Shown in pieces: positions 43,378 through 52,800 of a stretch of DNA of 55,388 nt (position 1 is the stretch's first letter; each line of letters opens with the position of its first letter). Both the position numbers and the translations under genes were made by a program. Below the pieces are notes generated by a model, which worked only from the letters and a program-made list of their open reading frames with translations, had not been told where the DNA came from and did no database searches. Source of the stretch: Pseudomonadota bacterium. GTDB taxonomy: Bacteria; Pseudomonadota; Gammaproteobacteria; Burkholderiales; Casimicrobiaceae. Location: positions 37,592 through 92,979 of the forward strand of contig JAFEDD010000027.1 of NCBI GenBank assembly GCA_018241765.1, read 5' to 3'.

Positions 43378-44298
43378 TCATTCTTTCACGGAAGCGAGCC
43401 ACGCTTGTGCCGCGTCCGCCGCGAGCGTGTTGCCATCGATGATCAGCGTGAGCGGAATCAGCAGCGTCGCGTCGGCGCAGAAGAATCCCAATCGACCCTC
43501 GCCGTCGGGCACGATGGCGCCGGGATTCGCCGCGCTCGCGGAGGCTGCTGCGCCTGGTCGCGCGCGCGCAACGATGATGTGCTTGCCCGCAAGCTCCGTG
43601 AACGCACCGGGATACGGCGGTGCCACCGCACGCACGAGGTTTGCGATCTCGCGGGCGGGGCGAGTCCAATCGATGCGGCCGTCTTCGGGTTTGCGCCCGG
43701 AATAATAGGAGCCCGCCGCGAGATCGAGCGGCACCCGTGGTGCCGTACCCGCGACCAGTTGCGGCAACGCGCGGTAGAGCGTCAGTTCCGCCGCCACCGT
43801 CACCTTCTGGAATACGTCATGCGCGGTGTCATCAGCGAGGATCGGCACGGCGGTCTGCGCAACGAGATCGCCGGCATCCGGTTTGATGTCCATGTAATGA
43901 AGCGACGCACCGGTTTCGCGCTCGCCGTGCAGCACCGCCCAATTCACCGGCACGCGGCCGCGGTACTTCGGCAGCATCGAGCCGTGCATGTTCAGCGCGC
44001 CGCGCGGCGCGATGGAAAGCAGCTCCGCGCCGAGCATCTTGCGGTAATAGAACGAAAACAGGAAGTTGGGCGCCAGCGCGCGAATGCGGCGCACCGTGGC
44101 TGCGTCATTCGGGTCGTCCACGGTGAGGTGGGGGATGTCGTGCTCGCGGCACACGCTGGCAACCGAGTCGTACCAAATCGTCTCGCCGGGTGCATCCTCA
44201 TGGGTCAGCACCAGCGGCACTTCGATGCCGTGGTCGAGCAGCACGCGCAGGCAGCGCACGCCGACGTTGTGATAAGCGAAGACAACGGCGCGGGTCAT
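43378..44298 (-). CDS. UDP-L-Ara4N formyltransferase (stand-alone ArnA N-terminal domain)
   Basis: A 306-residue N10-formyltetrahydrofolate-dependent transferase that formylates UDP-4-amino-4-deoxy-L-arabinose. It corresponds to residues 1-304 of E. coli ArnA. The start VVFAYHNVGVRCLRVLLDHG is typical. The catalytic Asn-His pair is in GALNMHGSMLPKYRGRVP and the Asp in MDIKPDAGDLV. The C-terminal oligonucleotide-binding-like part is shorter and contains GSYYSGRKPEDGRIDW. Its ATG overlaps the arnC stop by four bases. A separate decarboxylase gene follows after 34 bp. Confidence 0.93.
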   Translation of the reverse strand: MTRAVVFAYHNVGVRCLRVLLDHGIEVPLVLTHEDAPGETIWYDSVASVCREHDIPHLTVDDPNDAATVRRIRALAPNFLFSFYYRKMLGAELLSIAPRGALNMHGSMLPKYRGRVPVNWAVLHGERETGASLHYMDIKPDAGDLVAQTAVPILADDTAHDVFQKVTVAAELTLYRALPQLVAGTAPRVPLDLAAGSYYSGRKPEDGRIDWTRPAREIANLVRAVAPPYPGAFTELAGKHIIVARARPGAAASASAANPGAIVPDGEGRLGFFCADATLLIPLTLIIDGNTLAADAAQAWLASVKE

Positions 44299-45296
44299 GC
44301 GAGGTGGCTGGCGCTCGTGATATCGGTCGCGCCGGGCGGGAACTCGGCCGTCGTCTCGACGACACGGTCGATGACGTAGCGCGGACGGTCGCGCACCTGG
44401 AGGTAGATGCGACCCACATATTCTCCGACCAGCCCGAGGCCGAACAGAACCATGCCGATCAGGAAGAACTCGAGAATGTCGCGGTCGAACAGCGCCTTGA
44501 ACGCATCCCATGGCGGCAGCGTCAGCAGACGATAGGCGATGAGCCCGAGGTAGGTCAGCGCCGAGCCGATGGCGACCGCCATGCCGAGCAATGAAAACAT
44601 CTGCAATGGAACCAACGAAAATCCGGTCATCAGGTCGAAGTTCAGCCGCAGCAGTTGGTACACCGAGTATTTCGATTCGCCCGCCGCGCGTTCGGCGTGC
44701 GCAACCACGACCTCGGTCGGATTCATCGCGAAGGTGTAGGCAAGTGCCGGTATGAAGGTCCGCACTTCACGCGTCTGATTGACGAGATCGATGATGCGGC
44801 GTGAGTAGGCGCGCAACATGCAGCCCTGATCGGTCATCTTGATGCGGGTCGTGCGCTCCCGGATGCGGTTCAGGAGTTTCGAGGCCGCGCCGCGCCACCA
44901 TGCATCGCCGCGCCGCAGGTCGCGAATGGAGCCAACGTAGTCGTGCCCCTCGCGATACGCGGCGAGCAGCTTGTGGATCTCTTCGGGTGGGTTCTGCAGA
45001 TCGGCATCGAGCGTGACGATGATCTCGCCGCGCACATGCGCGAATCCGGCCAATATGGCACTGTGCTGGCCAAAATTGCCCGAGAACAGGATGACGCGCG
45101 TGACGTCGGCGCGGCGCTGCTGTTGATCGAGGAGCAGGGCCGGCGAGCGGTCGCGGCTGCCGTCGTTGACGAAGATCACTTCGTACGCCGTCGCGAGCGC
45201 GTCGAGCGCCGGGTAGAGGCGCGCGAACAGCTCACCGAGCACCGCTTCCTCGTTGTACACGGGGATGACGACGGAGAGCACGGGCGGTGCGCTCAT
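44295..45296 (-). CDS. arnC: Undecaprenyl-phosphate 4-deoxy-4-formamido-L-arabinose transferase ArnC
   Basis: A 333-residue family 2 glycosyltransferase that moves L-Ara4-formyl-N from UDP to undecaprenyl phosphate on the cytoplasmic face. The catalytic core shows LSVVIPVYNEE (8-18), EVIFVNDGSRDRS and the metal-binding DADLQNPPEEI. Two C-terminal transmembrane helices follow (LQMFSLLGMAVAIGSALTYL; FFLIGMVLFGLGLVGEYVG), then the conserved tail RIYLQVRDRPRYVI. It overlaps both neighbours by four bases (ATGA), which implies translational coupling within the arn operon. Confidence 0.94.
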   Translation of the reverse strand: MSAPPVLSVVIPVYNEEAVLGELFARLYPALDALATAYEVIFVNDGSRDRSPALLLDQQQRRADVTRVILFSGNFGQHSAILAGFAHVRGEIIVTLDADLQNPPEEIHKLLAAYREGHDYVGSIRDLRRGDAWWRGAASKLLNRIRERTTRIKMTDQGCMLRAYSRRIIDLVNQTREVRTFIPALAYTFAMNPTEVVVAHAERAAGESKYSVYQLLRLNFDLMTGFSLVPLQMFSLLGMAVAIGSALTYLGLIAYRLLTLPPWDAFKALFDRDILEFFLIGMVLFGLGLVGEYVGRIYLQVRDRPRYVIDRVVETTAEFPPGATDITSASHLA

Positions 45297-46465
45297 CGCC
45301 AGCCCCCTTCGTGAAGCACCTCGGCCAGCGCGCCGCAGACGTAGTCGACATCGTCGTCGTCCAGCCCCGCGTGCAGCGGCAGCGTCAAGGTCGTGTTGGC
45401 GATGAGCTCGGTGTTGGGCAGGTCGCCCGCGCGCCAGCCATCGCGTCGGAACCATGTGGTCAGGTGAGGCGATTCGTAGGAGACGCTGGTGGCGACATGA
45501 CGGGCGCGCATCGCGTCCATGATCTGTGAGCGAGTCGAAGTCATGTGTTCGAGCGGCAGACGGATGGCATGGAGATTCCAGCTGTGCCCCGACTCGTCGC
45601 CCTCGTGCCCCGGGTGTGGCAGATGACCGGCCGGCAGCAGTGCGAGCAGCTTTTCGCGATATCGCTGTGCCAGCGCACGACGATGCCTGCAAAAGCCGTC
45701 GAGTTTGCGCAGTTGCGCGCGCCCGACGGCGGCGTTGACGTCGGGCATGTTGAATTTGCCGCCGGGGAAATCGACGTCACGCGTTTGGTCGGGCAAGCGT
45801 GAGATGCCATGAAAGCGCAGCACCTCGACGCGCCGAGCGTCCGCCTCGTCGTTGCACACGATGGCGCCACCCTCGATCGTGGTCATGTTCTTGTTCGGGT
45901 GGAACGAGAAAAGTGCGATGTCGCCAAAACTGCCGATGGCTCGCCCGCGCCATGACGAACCGATGGCGAGCGCCGCATCCTCGATGACGCGCACTCGGTG
46001 CCGCTCGGCGAAGGCATACAAGGCGTCCATGTCGCACGGAAGTCCGGCGTAGTGGGTCGGGATGATGGCTTTCGTGCGCGGCGTCAGCCGCCGTTCGGCG
46101 TCCGCGAGGTCGATGTTGCGCGAATGCAGATCAACGTCGACGAACACCGCGCGGGCGCCGACCTTGGCCACCATGTTGCCGCTGGAGAAGAAAGTCTGCC
46201 CGCCGATCAAAACCTCATCGCCGGCGCCGATGCCGAGCAGTTGCAGCGCGACTTCGAGCGCGGCGGTTTCACTGGTCAGCATGCGGGTAGGGCGGCCATC
46301 GAAGCGCGCGGAAAGTTCGCCTTCGAGCGCGGTGACGTTGGCGCCGGAGGCGATCCATCCCGAGCGCAGCACGGCATCGACCGCGGTGAATTCCTCTTCA
46401 CCCAGGCGCGGCGCGGCGAACGCCATCATCGGTCGTGGGTTCGGGGTGGGGGCGGATTGCTTCAT
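45293..46465 (-). CDS. arnB: UDP-4-amino-4-deoxy-L-arabinose--oxoglutarate aminotransferase ArnB
   Basis: A 390-residue PLP enzyme of the DegT/DnrJ/EryC1 family that aminates the UDP-4-keto-pentose to UDP-L-Ara4N using glutamate. PLP-related segments are TSETAALEVALQLLGIGAGD, IEDAALAIGSSWRGRAIGSF and FSFHPNKNMTTIEGGAIV, where the Lys of HPNKN is the Schiff-base residue. The ATG at 46465 overlaps the SMR-type gene stop by four bases; a second pair of in-frame ATGs lies 12 codons later. It is the third gene of the arn operon in transcription order. Confidence 0.93.
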   Translation of the reverse strand: MKQSAPTPNPRPMMAFAAPRLGEEEFTAVDAVLRSGWIASGANVTALEGELSARFDGRPTRMLTSETAALEVALQLLGIGAGDEVLIGGQTFFSSGNMVAKVGARAVFVDVDLHSRNIDLADAERRLTPRTKAIIPTHYAGLPCDMDALYAFAERHRVRVIEDAALAIGSSWRGRAIGSFGDIALFSFHPNKNMTTIEGGAIVCNDEADARRVEVLRFHGISRLPDQTRDVDFPGGKFNMPDVNAAVGRAQLRKLDGFCRHRRALAQRYREKLLALLPAGHLPHPGHEGDESGHSWNLHAIRLPLEHMTSTRSQIMDAMRARHVATSVSYESPHLTTWFRRDGWRAGDLPNTELIANTTLTLPLHAGLDDDDVDYVCGALAEVLHEGGWR

Positions 46466-46842
46466 TTGGGCGGATTGACGGTGAGCAGGACGACGCCCAC
46501 GATGATGAAACCGATGCCGAGCAGCTTCTGTGCGCCCAGCGATTCGTTGAACAGCCACCACGCGACGATCGCGTTGACGACGTAGCCGACGGAGAGCAGC
46601 GGGTAGGCGACGCTGACCGGGGCCCGTGAAAGCGTCGCGATCCAGGTGAAGATGCTGATGCCGTAGCACAGAAAGCCAGCCCAGAACCAAGGCACGCGGG
46701 CAATGTCGAGGAGCGTCTGCACGGTGTCTCGGCCACCGAAGCTCACGGTGCCGACGACGTTCGTTCCCGCCTTCAGAAAGAGTTGTGCCGCCGTGTTGAG
46801 CATGACGCTGGCGAGGGCGATGACGAGGGCGGTGGCTGACAT
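46462..46842 (-). CDS. arnE: SMR/EamA-type small membrane protein, ArnE-like flippase subunit
   Basis: A 126-residue protein with four predicted transmembrane helices (ALVIALASVMLNTAAQLFL; VPWFWAGFLCYGISIFTWIA; VSVAYPLLSVGYVVNAIVAW; LLGIGFIIVGVVLL), typical of small multidrug resistance-like subunits. The motif SVAYPLLSVGYV is shared with ArnE/ArnF. E. coli uses an ArnE-ArnF pair to flip undecaprenyl-phosphate-L-Ara4N; only one subunit gene is present here, so it may work as a homodimer or with a partner elsewhere. It follows arnT by 35 bp and overlaps arnB by four bases. Whether it equals ArnE or ArnF cannot be fixed by eye. Confidence 0.8.
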   Translation of the reverse strand: MSATALVIALASVMLNTAAQLFLKAGTNVVGTVSFGGRDTVQTLLDIARVPWFWAGFLCYGISIFTWIATLSRAPVSVAYPLLSVGYVVNAIVAWWLFNESLGAQKLLGIGFIIVGVVLLTVNPPK

Positions 46843-46877
46843 CGGCGCTATTGTCCTATGAAAGCGGCGATCGCCAC

Positions 46878-48551
46878 TCAGCGCGGCCCGTGCCGCGCGA
46901 TGATGACGCGGCGCAGGTCGACCGCGACGACGCGATAGTCGAGACCGGCGAGATCGAAGCGTGGCAATTGGTCGAAATCGGTGATCGCGTAGGCGCGGTC
47001 GAGTGCGTTCCATTCGTCGGCGAAATCGGCGAAATTGAAACGAACCTTGTCCGGCTCGGCGGCGGCACCCAGGCCGAGTTCATCGAGGAAATCGACCAAG
47101 GTGGTGCTGCGTCCCAGGTACGGTTGCAGCGTCTGCTCGAAGAGCCCCACCGAGAAGAAGGGATCGGCATCGCGGTAGTCGGGTTCGACACTGCGGAAAT
47201 CATGCACCAGTTGCTTGCTCGATGTGCTGGCGGCGAGCGTTTCGTAGCCGCTGGCGGCGATGCTGCCGCCGAGCGTGGCCAGCACGGCCGTGGCGATCAG
47301 CGCGTCGAGCCGGCGCCCGCAGCCCTCGAGTCGCCATGCCGTGGCGATGGCGCCTGCAAACACGACTCCTGCGACGATCAGATAGAGCGCGAAGTGCTCG
47401 ACCATGCCCCGCGTGTAGACGTCGTTGACGAACGACGAGCGCGCGAGCGGCGCGAACAGCAACAGCACCGGCACGCTCGCGAAGAGCAACAGCAGGCGAC
47501 GGAAGGCGCGGGGAGAGCTCTCGATCAGGATGGGTGCCAGCAACAGCGCCGCCGCCGGCGTGATCGGGAGCAGATAGGAAGGCAGCTTCGATTTCGAAAG
47601 ACTGAAGAACGTGAAAATGAACAGGCACCAGAGCGTCAGAAAGAGCGGTACGTTCAGCGTTGCGCGCGCAAAGGTGGTGCTTGCACGGTGCCAGCTTCGT
47701 CGGTTCAGAAGTTTCAGCAGCGCCGGCGTCCACGGCATGAGCCCGATGATCACCAGCGGCACGAAGTACAGGAGTGCGCCGGGGCGGTCGTGTTCTTCGC
47801 TTGCGAAGCGTTCGAAGTGCTCGTAGATGAAGAAGAAATTCGCCCATTCCGGGTTGCGTGACTGGACGAGCAGCGGCCACGGCAGCGCGATCAGCGAGAA
47901 CACGAGCGGGCCGCGCCACCACTCGAGTCGGCGCAGCAGCGACCACTGCCGTGAGATCAGCAGGTAGAGCACGAAGATCGCGCCCGGCAGCACGATGCCG
48001 ATCAGGCCTTTCGACAGGAACGCGAGCGCCGCACCTGCCCAGGCCGCCAGCATCCAGCGACGCGTGGTCGCGCTCGATTGCCCTTCGATGCCGAAGCCAC
48101 GCAACATCCCCACCAGCGTGAGCGTCATGAACGCCGTGAGCCCCATGTCGAGCGTGTTGATGTGGGCGATGAAAAAGTAGTAGCACATCGCCCCCAGCGC
48201 CGAGGCGGCGACCCACGCCACGTCGCGCGAGGCCAGCGCGCGCCCCGCGAGCCATGTCAGCAGCAGTCCGAAGACCCCGGCGACGAGTGGCCACGCGCGC
48301 GCGGTGAAATCGTTGAGTCCGAACCCCTTGATTGCCAGTGCCGTGGCCCAGTACTGCAACGGCGGCTTCTCGAAGTACTTCAGATCGTTGAGGCGCGGCG
48401 TCACGAAGTCGCCCGATGCCGCCATCTCGCGCGCAATTTCGGCATAGCGGCCTTCGTCGGGCCGCACGAGTGTCCGCGTGACCGAGGGTATTACCCACGC
48501 GGCGAGAAAGATCGCGGCAAGCAGCGCGAGGACGAGGCGGGGGAACTTCAC
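46878..48551 (-). CDS. arnT: Lipid A L-Ara4N transferase ArnT (family 39 glycosyltransferase-like)
   Basis: A 557-residue integral membrane protein that transfers L-Ara4N from undecaprenyl phosphate to lipid A phosphates on the periplasmic face, lowering net negative charge and polymyxin binding. The N-terminal part has TLVRPDEGRYAEIAREMAAS, with the acidic motif of this superfamily in the first periplasmic loop, followed by LKYFEKPPLQYWATA. About eleven hydrophobic segments precede a C-terminal soluble domain (about 420-557). The GTG at 48551 starts directly before the first helix; a GTG at 48599 is possible. It is the first gene of the arn operon and is divergent from an RND pump. No PmrA-type direct repeat was found upstream. 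Confidence 0.9.
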   Translation of the reverse strand: MKFPRLVLALLAAIFLAAWVIPSVTRTLVRPDEGRYAEIAREMAASGDFVTPRLNDLKYFEKPPLQYWATALAIKGFGLNDFTARAWPLVAGVFGLLLTWLAGRALASRDVAWVAASALGAMCYYFFIAHINTLDMGLTAFMTLTLVGMLRGFGIEGQSSATTRRWMLAAWAGAALAFLSKGLIGIVLPGAIFVLYLLISRQWSLLRRLEWWRGPLVFSLIALPWPLLVQSRNPEWANFFFIYEHFERFASEEHDRPGALLYFVPLVIIGLMPWTPALLKLLNRRSWHRASTTFARATLNVPLFLTLWCLFIFTFFSLSKSKLPSYLLPITPAAALLLAPILIESSPRAFRRLLLLFASVPVLLLFAPLARSSFVNDVYTRGMVEHFALYLIVAGVVFAGAIATAWRLEGCGRRLDALIATAVLATLGGSIAASGYETLAASTSSKQLVHDFRSVEPDYRDADPFFSVGLFEQTLQPYLGRSTTLVDFLDELGLGAAAEPDKVRFNFADFADEWNALDRAYAITDFDQLPRFDLAGLDYRVVAVDLRRVIIARHGPR

Positions 48552-48616
48552 GGCGGCGGATGCTAGCAGAGGGTTCGACGAGCCACCGCAGGTTTCCACC
48601 GACTGGGTTCGCTAAC

Positions 48617-48629
48617 ATGCCGGCGGCAT
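48617..48629. promoter_or_regulatory. Short inverted repeat in the arnT / RND divergent promoter gap
   Basis: ATGCCG-G-CGGCAT is a perfect 6-bp inverted repeat in the 87-bp gap between the divergent arnT and RND adaptor start codons. It could be an operator serving both genes, but it is short and GC-rich and may be chance. Confidence 0.2.
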
Positions 48630-48638
48630 CGTCGCGCC

Positions 48639-49865
48639 ATGTTTCGTGTGTCATCTCCCGTCGCTCCCATGCTCCCATTCTCCGCTCTCCCGCCGCTCGT
48701 GCGCGCCGTCGTGCGTGCGCTCGCCCGATCATTCGTTTTGCTGCTCGCGCTCGCCATCGAGTCCCCGCTGCACGCAGCCGACGAAGCGGCGAAGAACCGC
48801 GTCGCCACGCGAGCGTCGCTGACGGTCAGCGTGGCGCGGTTGGAGTCGTCCATGTGGCCGCGCACGCTGGAGGCAAGCGGCAACATCGCCGCATGGCAGG
48901 AGGCGAGCATCGGGGCCGAAGTCCCTGGGCTTCGACTGAGTGAGGTGCGCGTGGATGTGGGCGATCATGTCCGACGCGGGCAGGTGCTCGCGACGTTTGC
49001 CGACGCGACGATGCGCGCTGAATTGGCGCAGGCCTCGTCGGCCGCGACCGAGGCGGAGGTGAGCCTGGCGGCAGCGCGTGGCAATGCCGATCGGGCGCGC
49101 GCGCTCGCCGGCAGCGGCGCGATGTCGACGCAGGAGATCGAGCAGTACACGAACGCGGCGGCGGCGGCTTCCGCGCGACTCGACTCGGCTCGGGCGGCGC
49201 GCGATGCAGCGCGTTTGCGGCTCGGGTTCGCGCGGGTGGTGGCACCCGATGACGGCATCATCTCCCAGCGCAATGCCACGCTCGGCGCGGTGGCGAATCC
49301 CGGGCAGGAACTGTTTCGGATGATTCGACGCGGCCGCCTCGAGTGGCGAGCCGAAGTCACGGCCTTCGAGTTGGCCGGCATCCGGATCGGACAGCGGGCA
49401 CGGGTGTCGCTGCCAGGCGGTGCGCAGGTCTCCGGCAAGGTGCGGGCGTTGGCGCCCACCGTCGATGCAGCGTCGCGCAACGCCATCGTCTACGTCGAGC
49501 TGGAGCACCATGCGGATGCCCGCGCCGGAATGTTCGCGCGCGGCGAATTCGCGCTCGGCGCGCAGCCGGCGCTCAGCTTGCCGCAGGCCGCCGTCGTCGC
49601 GCGCGATGGCTTCAGCTACGTCTTTCAATTGACCGCCGGCAATCGGGTGACGCAGCGCAAGGTCACGACCGGGCGGCGCGTCGGGGAGCGTGTCGAGATC
49701 ACGGCGGGGCTCGGGGAGGGCGATCAGGTCGCGGCGACCGGCGCGGCCTTTCTCGCCGATGGCGACGTGGTGCGCGTCGCCTCGGAGGCGCCGCCGACGC
49801 CGCCGGCGAAAGCGGAACCTGCGGCCGCTGCGAAGGCGGCGACCGGCAAGGGGCGCGCGCCGTGA
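48639..49865 (+). CDS. RND efflux periplasmic adaptor (membrane fusion protein)
   Basis: A 408-residue adaptor linking an RND pump to an outer-membrane channel. A signal-like hydrophobic segment is near residues 24-46 (FVLLLALAIESPLHAADE). A lipoyl/biotinyl half-motif LEASGNIAAWQEASIGAEVP and its partner VRVDVGDHVRRGQVLATF surround an alpha-helical hairpin (about 118-190, rich in Ala/Arg). FARVVAPDDGIISQRNATLG follows, then the beta-barrel domain. The C-terminus is an Ala/Pro/Lys tail. The start may be the ATG at 48639 or ten codons later. The stop overlaps the pump gene start (GTGA). No outer-membrane factor gene is present in the window. Confidence 0.9.
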   Translation: MFRVSSPVAPMLPFSALPPLVRAVVRALARSFVLLLALAIESPLHAADEAAKNRVATRASLTVSVARLESSMWPRTLEASGNIAAWQEASIGAEVPGLRLSEVRVDVGDHVRRGQVLATFADATMRAELAQASSAATEAEVSLAAARGNADRARALAGSGAMSTQEIEQYTNAAAAASARLDSARAARDAARLRLGFARVVAPDDGIISQRNATLGAVANPGQELFRMIRRGRLEWRAEVTAFELAGIRIGQRARVSLPGGAQVSGKVRALAPTVDAASRNAIVYVELEHHADARAGMFARGEFALGAQPALSLPQAAVVARDGFSYVFQLTAGNRVTQRKVTTGRRVGERVEITAGLGEGDQVAATGAAFLADGDVVRVASEAPPTPPAKAEPAAAAKAATGKGRAP

Positions 49866-52800
49866 TCAACGTCTCGTCGTGGTCGATCCGCAACCCGATC
49901 CCGGCCCTGATGTTCTTCTTCCTGCTGACCTTGGCAGGATTGTTCGCCTTTTCGGCGATGAAGGTGCAGAACTTTCCGGATCTCGATCTGCCGACGGTCA
50001 CGGTGGCGGCGGCGCTGCCCGGCGCCTCTCCGGGACAGCTCGAAAACGAGGTGGCGCGCAAGATCGAAAACTCGATCGCCACCTTGCAGGGCGTCAAGCA
50101 CATCTACACACGGGTGCAGGACGGCGGAGTCACCATCACCACTGAATTCCGGCTCGAAAAGCCGGTGCAGGAGGCCGTCGACGACGTGCGCTCGGCGCTT
50201 GCCCGCGTGCGTGCCGATTTGCCCGGTGATTTGCGTGATCCGGTGGTGCAGAAGATCGATCTTGCGTCGAGTCCGGTGCTGGCCTTCACCATTGCCTCGA
50301 CGCATCTCGACGACGAGGCGTTGTCGTGGTTTGTCGATGACACGCTGAGCCGCAAACTGTTGGCCGTTCCGGGCGTCGGTGCGGTCAATCGGGTCGGTGG
50401 CGTCGAGCGCCAAGTGCAGGTCGAACTCGATGTGGCGCGGTTGCAGGCGTTGCGCGTGAGTGCGGGCGAGGTGTCGCGTCAGTTGCGGCAGGTGCAGATC
50501 GAGGCGGCGGGCGGGCGCACGGATCTTGGTGGGGCCGAGCAGGCGGTGCGTGTGTTGGCCAACGTGAAGTCGGCAGCCGAGCTGGCCGGCTACCAGATCG
50601 CGCTGAACGATGGGCGTCGCCTGCGCCTCGATCAGATGGCGCGCATCCGCGACGGCATCGCCGAGCCACGCTCGGCGGCGCTGCTCGATGGGCAGCCGGT
50701 GATCGGCTTCGAGGTGGCGCGATCGAAGGGGGCGAGCGAGGTCGAGGTGGGCGCCGGGGTTCGTGCGGCGCTGGCGCAGTTGCGGCTGGAGCACCCGGAC
50801 CTGAGCATCAGCGAGTCGTTCGATTTCGTCACGCCGGTGAAAGACGAGTACGAGGCGTCGCTGAAGCTCCTGCTCGAAGGGGCGTTTCTCGCCGTGCTCG
50901 TCGTGTTTCTGTTCCTGCGCGAATGGCGTGCGACGTTCGTCTCGGCGGTGGCGCTGCCGCTGGCGGCCATACCGGCGTTCATTGGCATGCATGCGCTGGG
51001 CTTTTCCATCAACATCATCACGCTCTTGGCGCTGTCCCTCGTGGTGGGCATCCTGGTCGACGATGCGATCGTCGAGGTCGAGAACATCGTGCGCCATCTC
51101 CGGCTCGGCAAGACGCCGTATCAGGCGGCGATGGAGGCGGCCAACGAGATCGGGCTCGCGGTCATCGCCACCACGTTCACGCTGATCGCGGTGTTCCTGC
51201 CGACGGCGTTCATGAGCGGCATCGCCGGCCGCTTTTTCAAGCAGTTCGGGTGGACGGCGGCGCTCGCGGTGTTCGCCTCGCTCGTCGTCGCCCGCATGCT
51301 GACGCCGATGATGGCCGCCTATCTGTTGCGTCCGGCGGTGGGCGAGCATCGCGATCCGCGTTGGCTCGCGCTCTACCTGCGGGCGGCGACGTGGTGCCTG
51401 CACCATCGCTGGATCACGTTGCTCGCGGCGGCGCTCTTCTTCGCGGGCTCCCTGGCCCTCATTCCGTTGTTGCCGACGGGCTTCGTGCCACCGGATGACA
51501 ATTCTCAGACGCAGGTGCGCATCGAGCTTGCGCCCGGCTCCACGCTGGCCGACACCCGCGCGGCTGCCGAACTGGCGCGCTCGCGGGTGATGGCGGTGCG
51601 CTACGTCACCTCGGTCTACACGACGATCGGCGGTGGCGCCGCCGGCAGCGATCCCTTCGTGCCGCAAGGACTCGCCGAAGTGCGCAAGGCGACGCTGACG
51701 ATCCAGCTTGCACCGCGCGCTGAGCGGGCGGTGCGCAAGCAGCCGATCGAGGCCGACATTCGGCGCGCGCTGGAGGCAGTGCCCGGCATTCGCAGCACGG
51801 TGGGCTTTGGCGGCTCCGGCGAGAAGTACATCCTGGTGCTCGCCAGCGACGATCCCGCCGCACTGTCGAGCGCTGCCCGTGCCGTCGAGCGCGATCTGCG
51901 CACGCTGCCCGAGGTTGGCAGCATCATCTCGACGGCGAGTCTCGTGCGTCCCGAGGTCAACGTGACGCCGCGCATCGCCACGGCGGCGGAGCTCGGCGTG
52001 ACTAGCGCCGCAATCGCCGACACGCTGCGGCTGGCGACGGTGGGTGACTACGACCAGTTGCTGCCCAAGCTCAATCTCGCCTCGCGTCAGGTGCCGATCG
52101 TCGTCAAGCTCGATCGCGATGCACGCACCGATCTGGAAACGCTCGGGCGACTCAGCGTGCCCGGCAGCAAGGGGCCGGTGATGCTCGCGGCGGTCGCCGA
52201 TCTCTCGCTCGGCAGCGGGCCCGCGCTGATCGATCGCTACGACCGGGCGCGCAACATCAATTTCGAAATCGAACTGTCGGGCGCGCCGCTGGGCGACGTC
52301 GTCGCCGCGGTGGCCAGGTTGCCCTCGATGCAGTCGCTGCCGCCGGGCGTGCGCGTGGTGGAAGTGGCCGACGCCGAGGTGATGGGCGAACTCTTCGCGA
52401 GCTTCGGGCTGGCGATGCTGATCGGGGTGCTCTGCATCTACGTGGTGCTGGTGCTCCTGTTCCGTGATTTCGTGCATCCGGTGACCATTCTCGCGGCGCT
52501 GCCGTTGTCGCTCGGTGGCGCCTTCGTCGGTTTGCTGCTGGCGCGTGCGAGTTTTTCGATGCCTTCGCTGATCGGGCTCGTCATGCTGATGGGCGTGGCG
52601 ACGAAGAACTCGATCCTGCTCGTGGAGTACGCCATCGTCGCGCGGCGCGATCGCGGCCTCGGCCGCATCGATGCGCTGCTCGACGCCTGCCACAAGCGCG
52701 CCCGCCCGATCATCATGACCACCATCGCGATGGCCGCTGGCATGCTGCCCATTGCGCTCGGCCTCGGTGGCGCCGACACCAGTTTCCGCGCGCCGATGGC

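Noticed and set aside
48552-48638. Possible PmrA box before the arn operon.
   Set aside because: No CTTAAG-type direct repeat is present in the gap.
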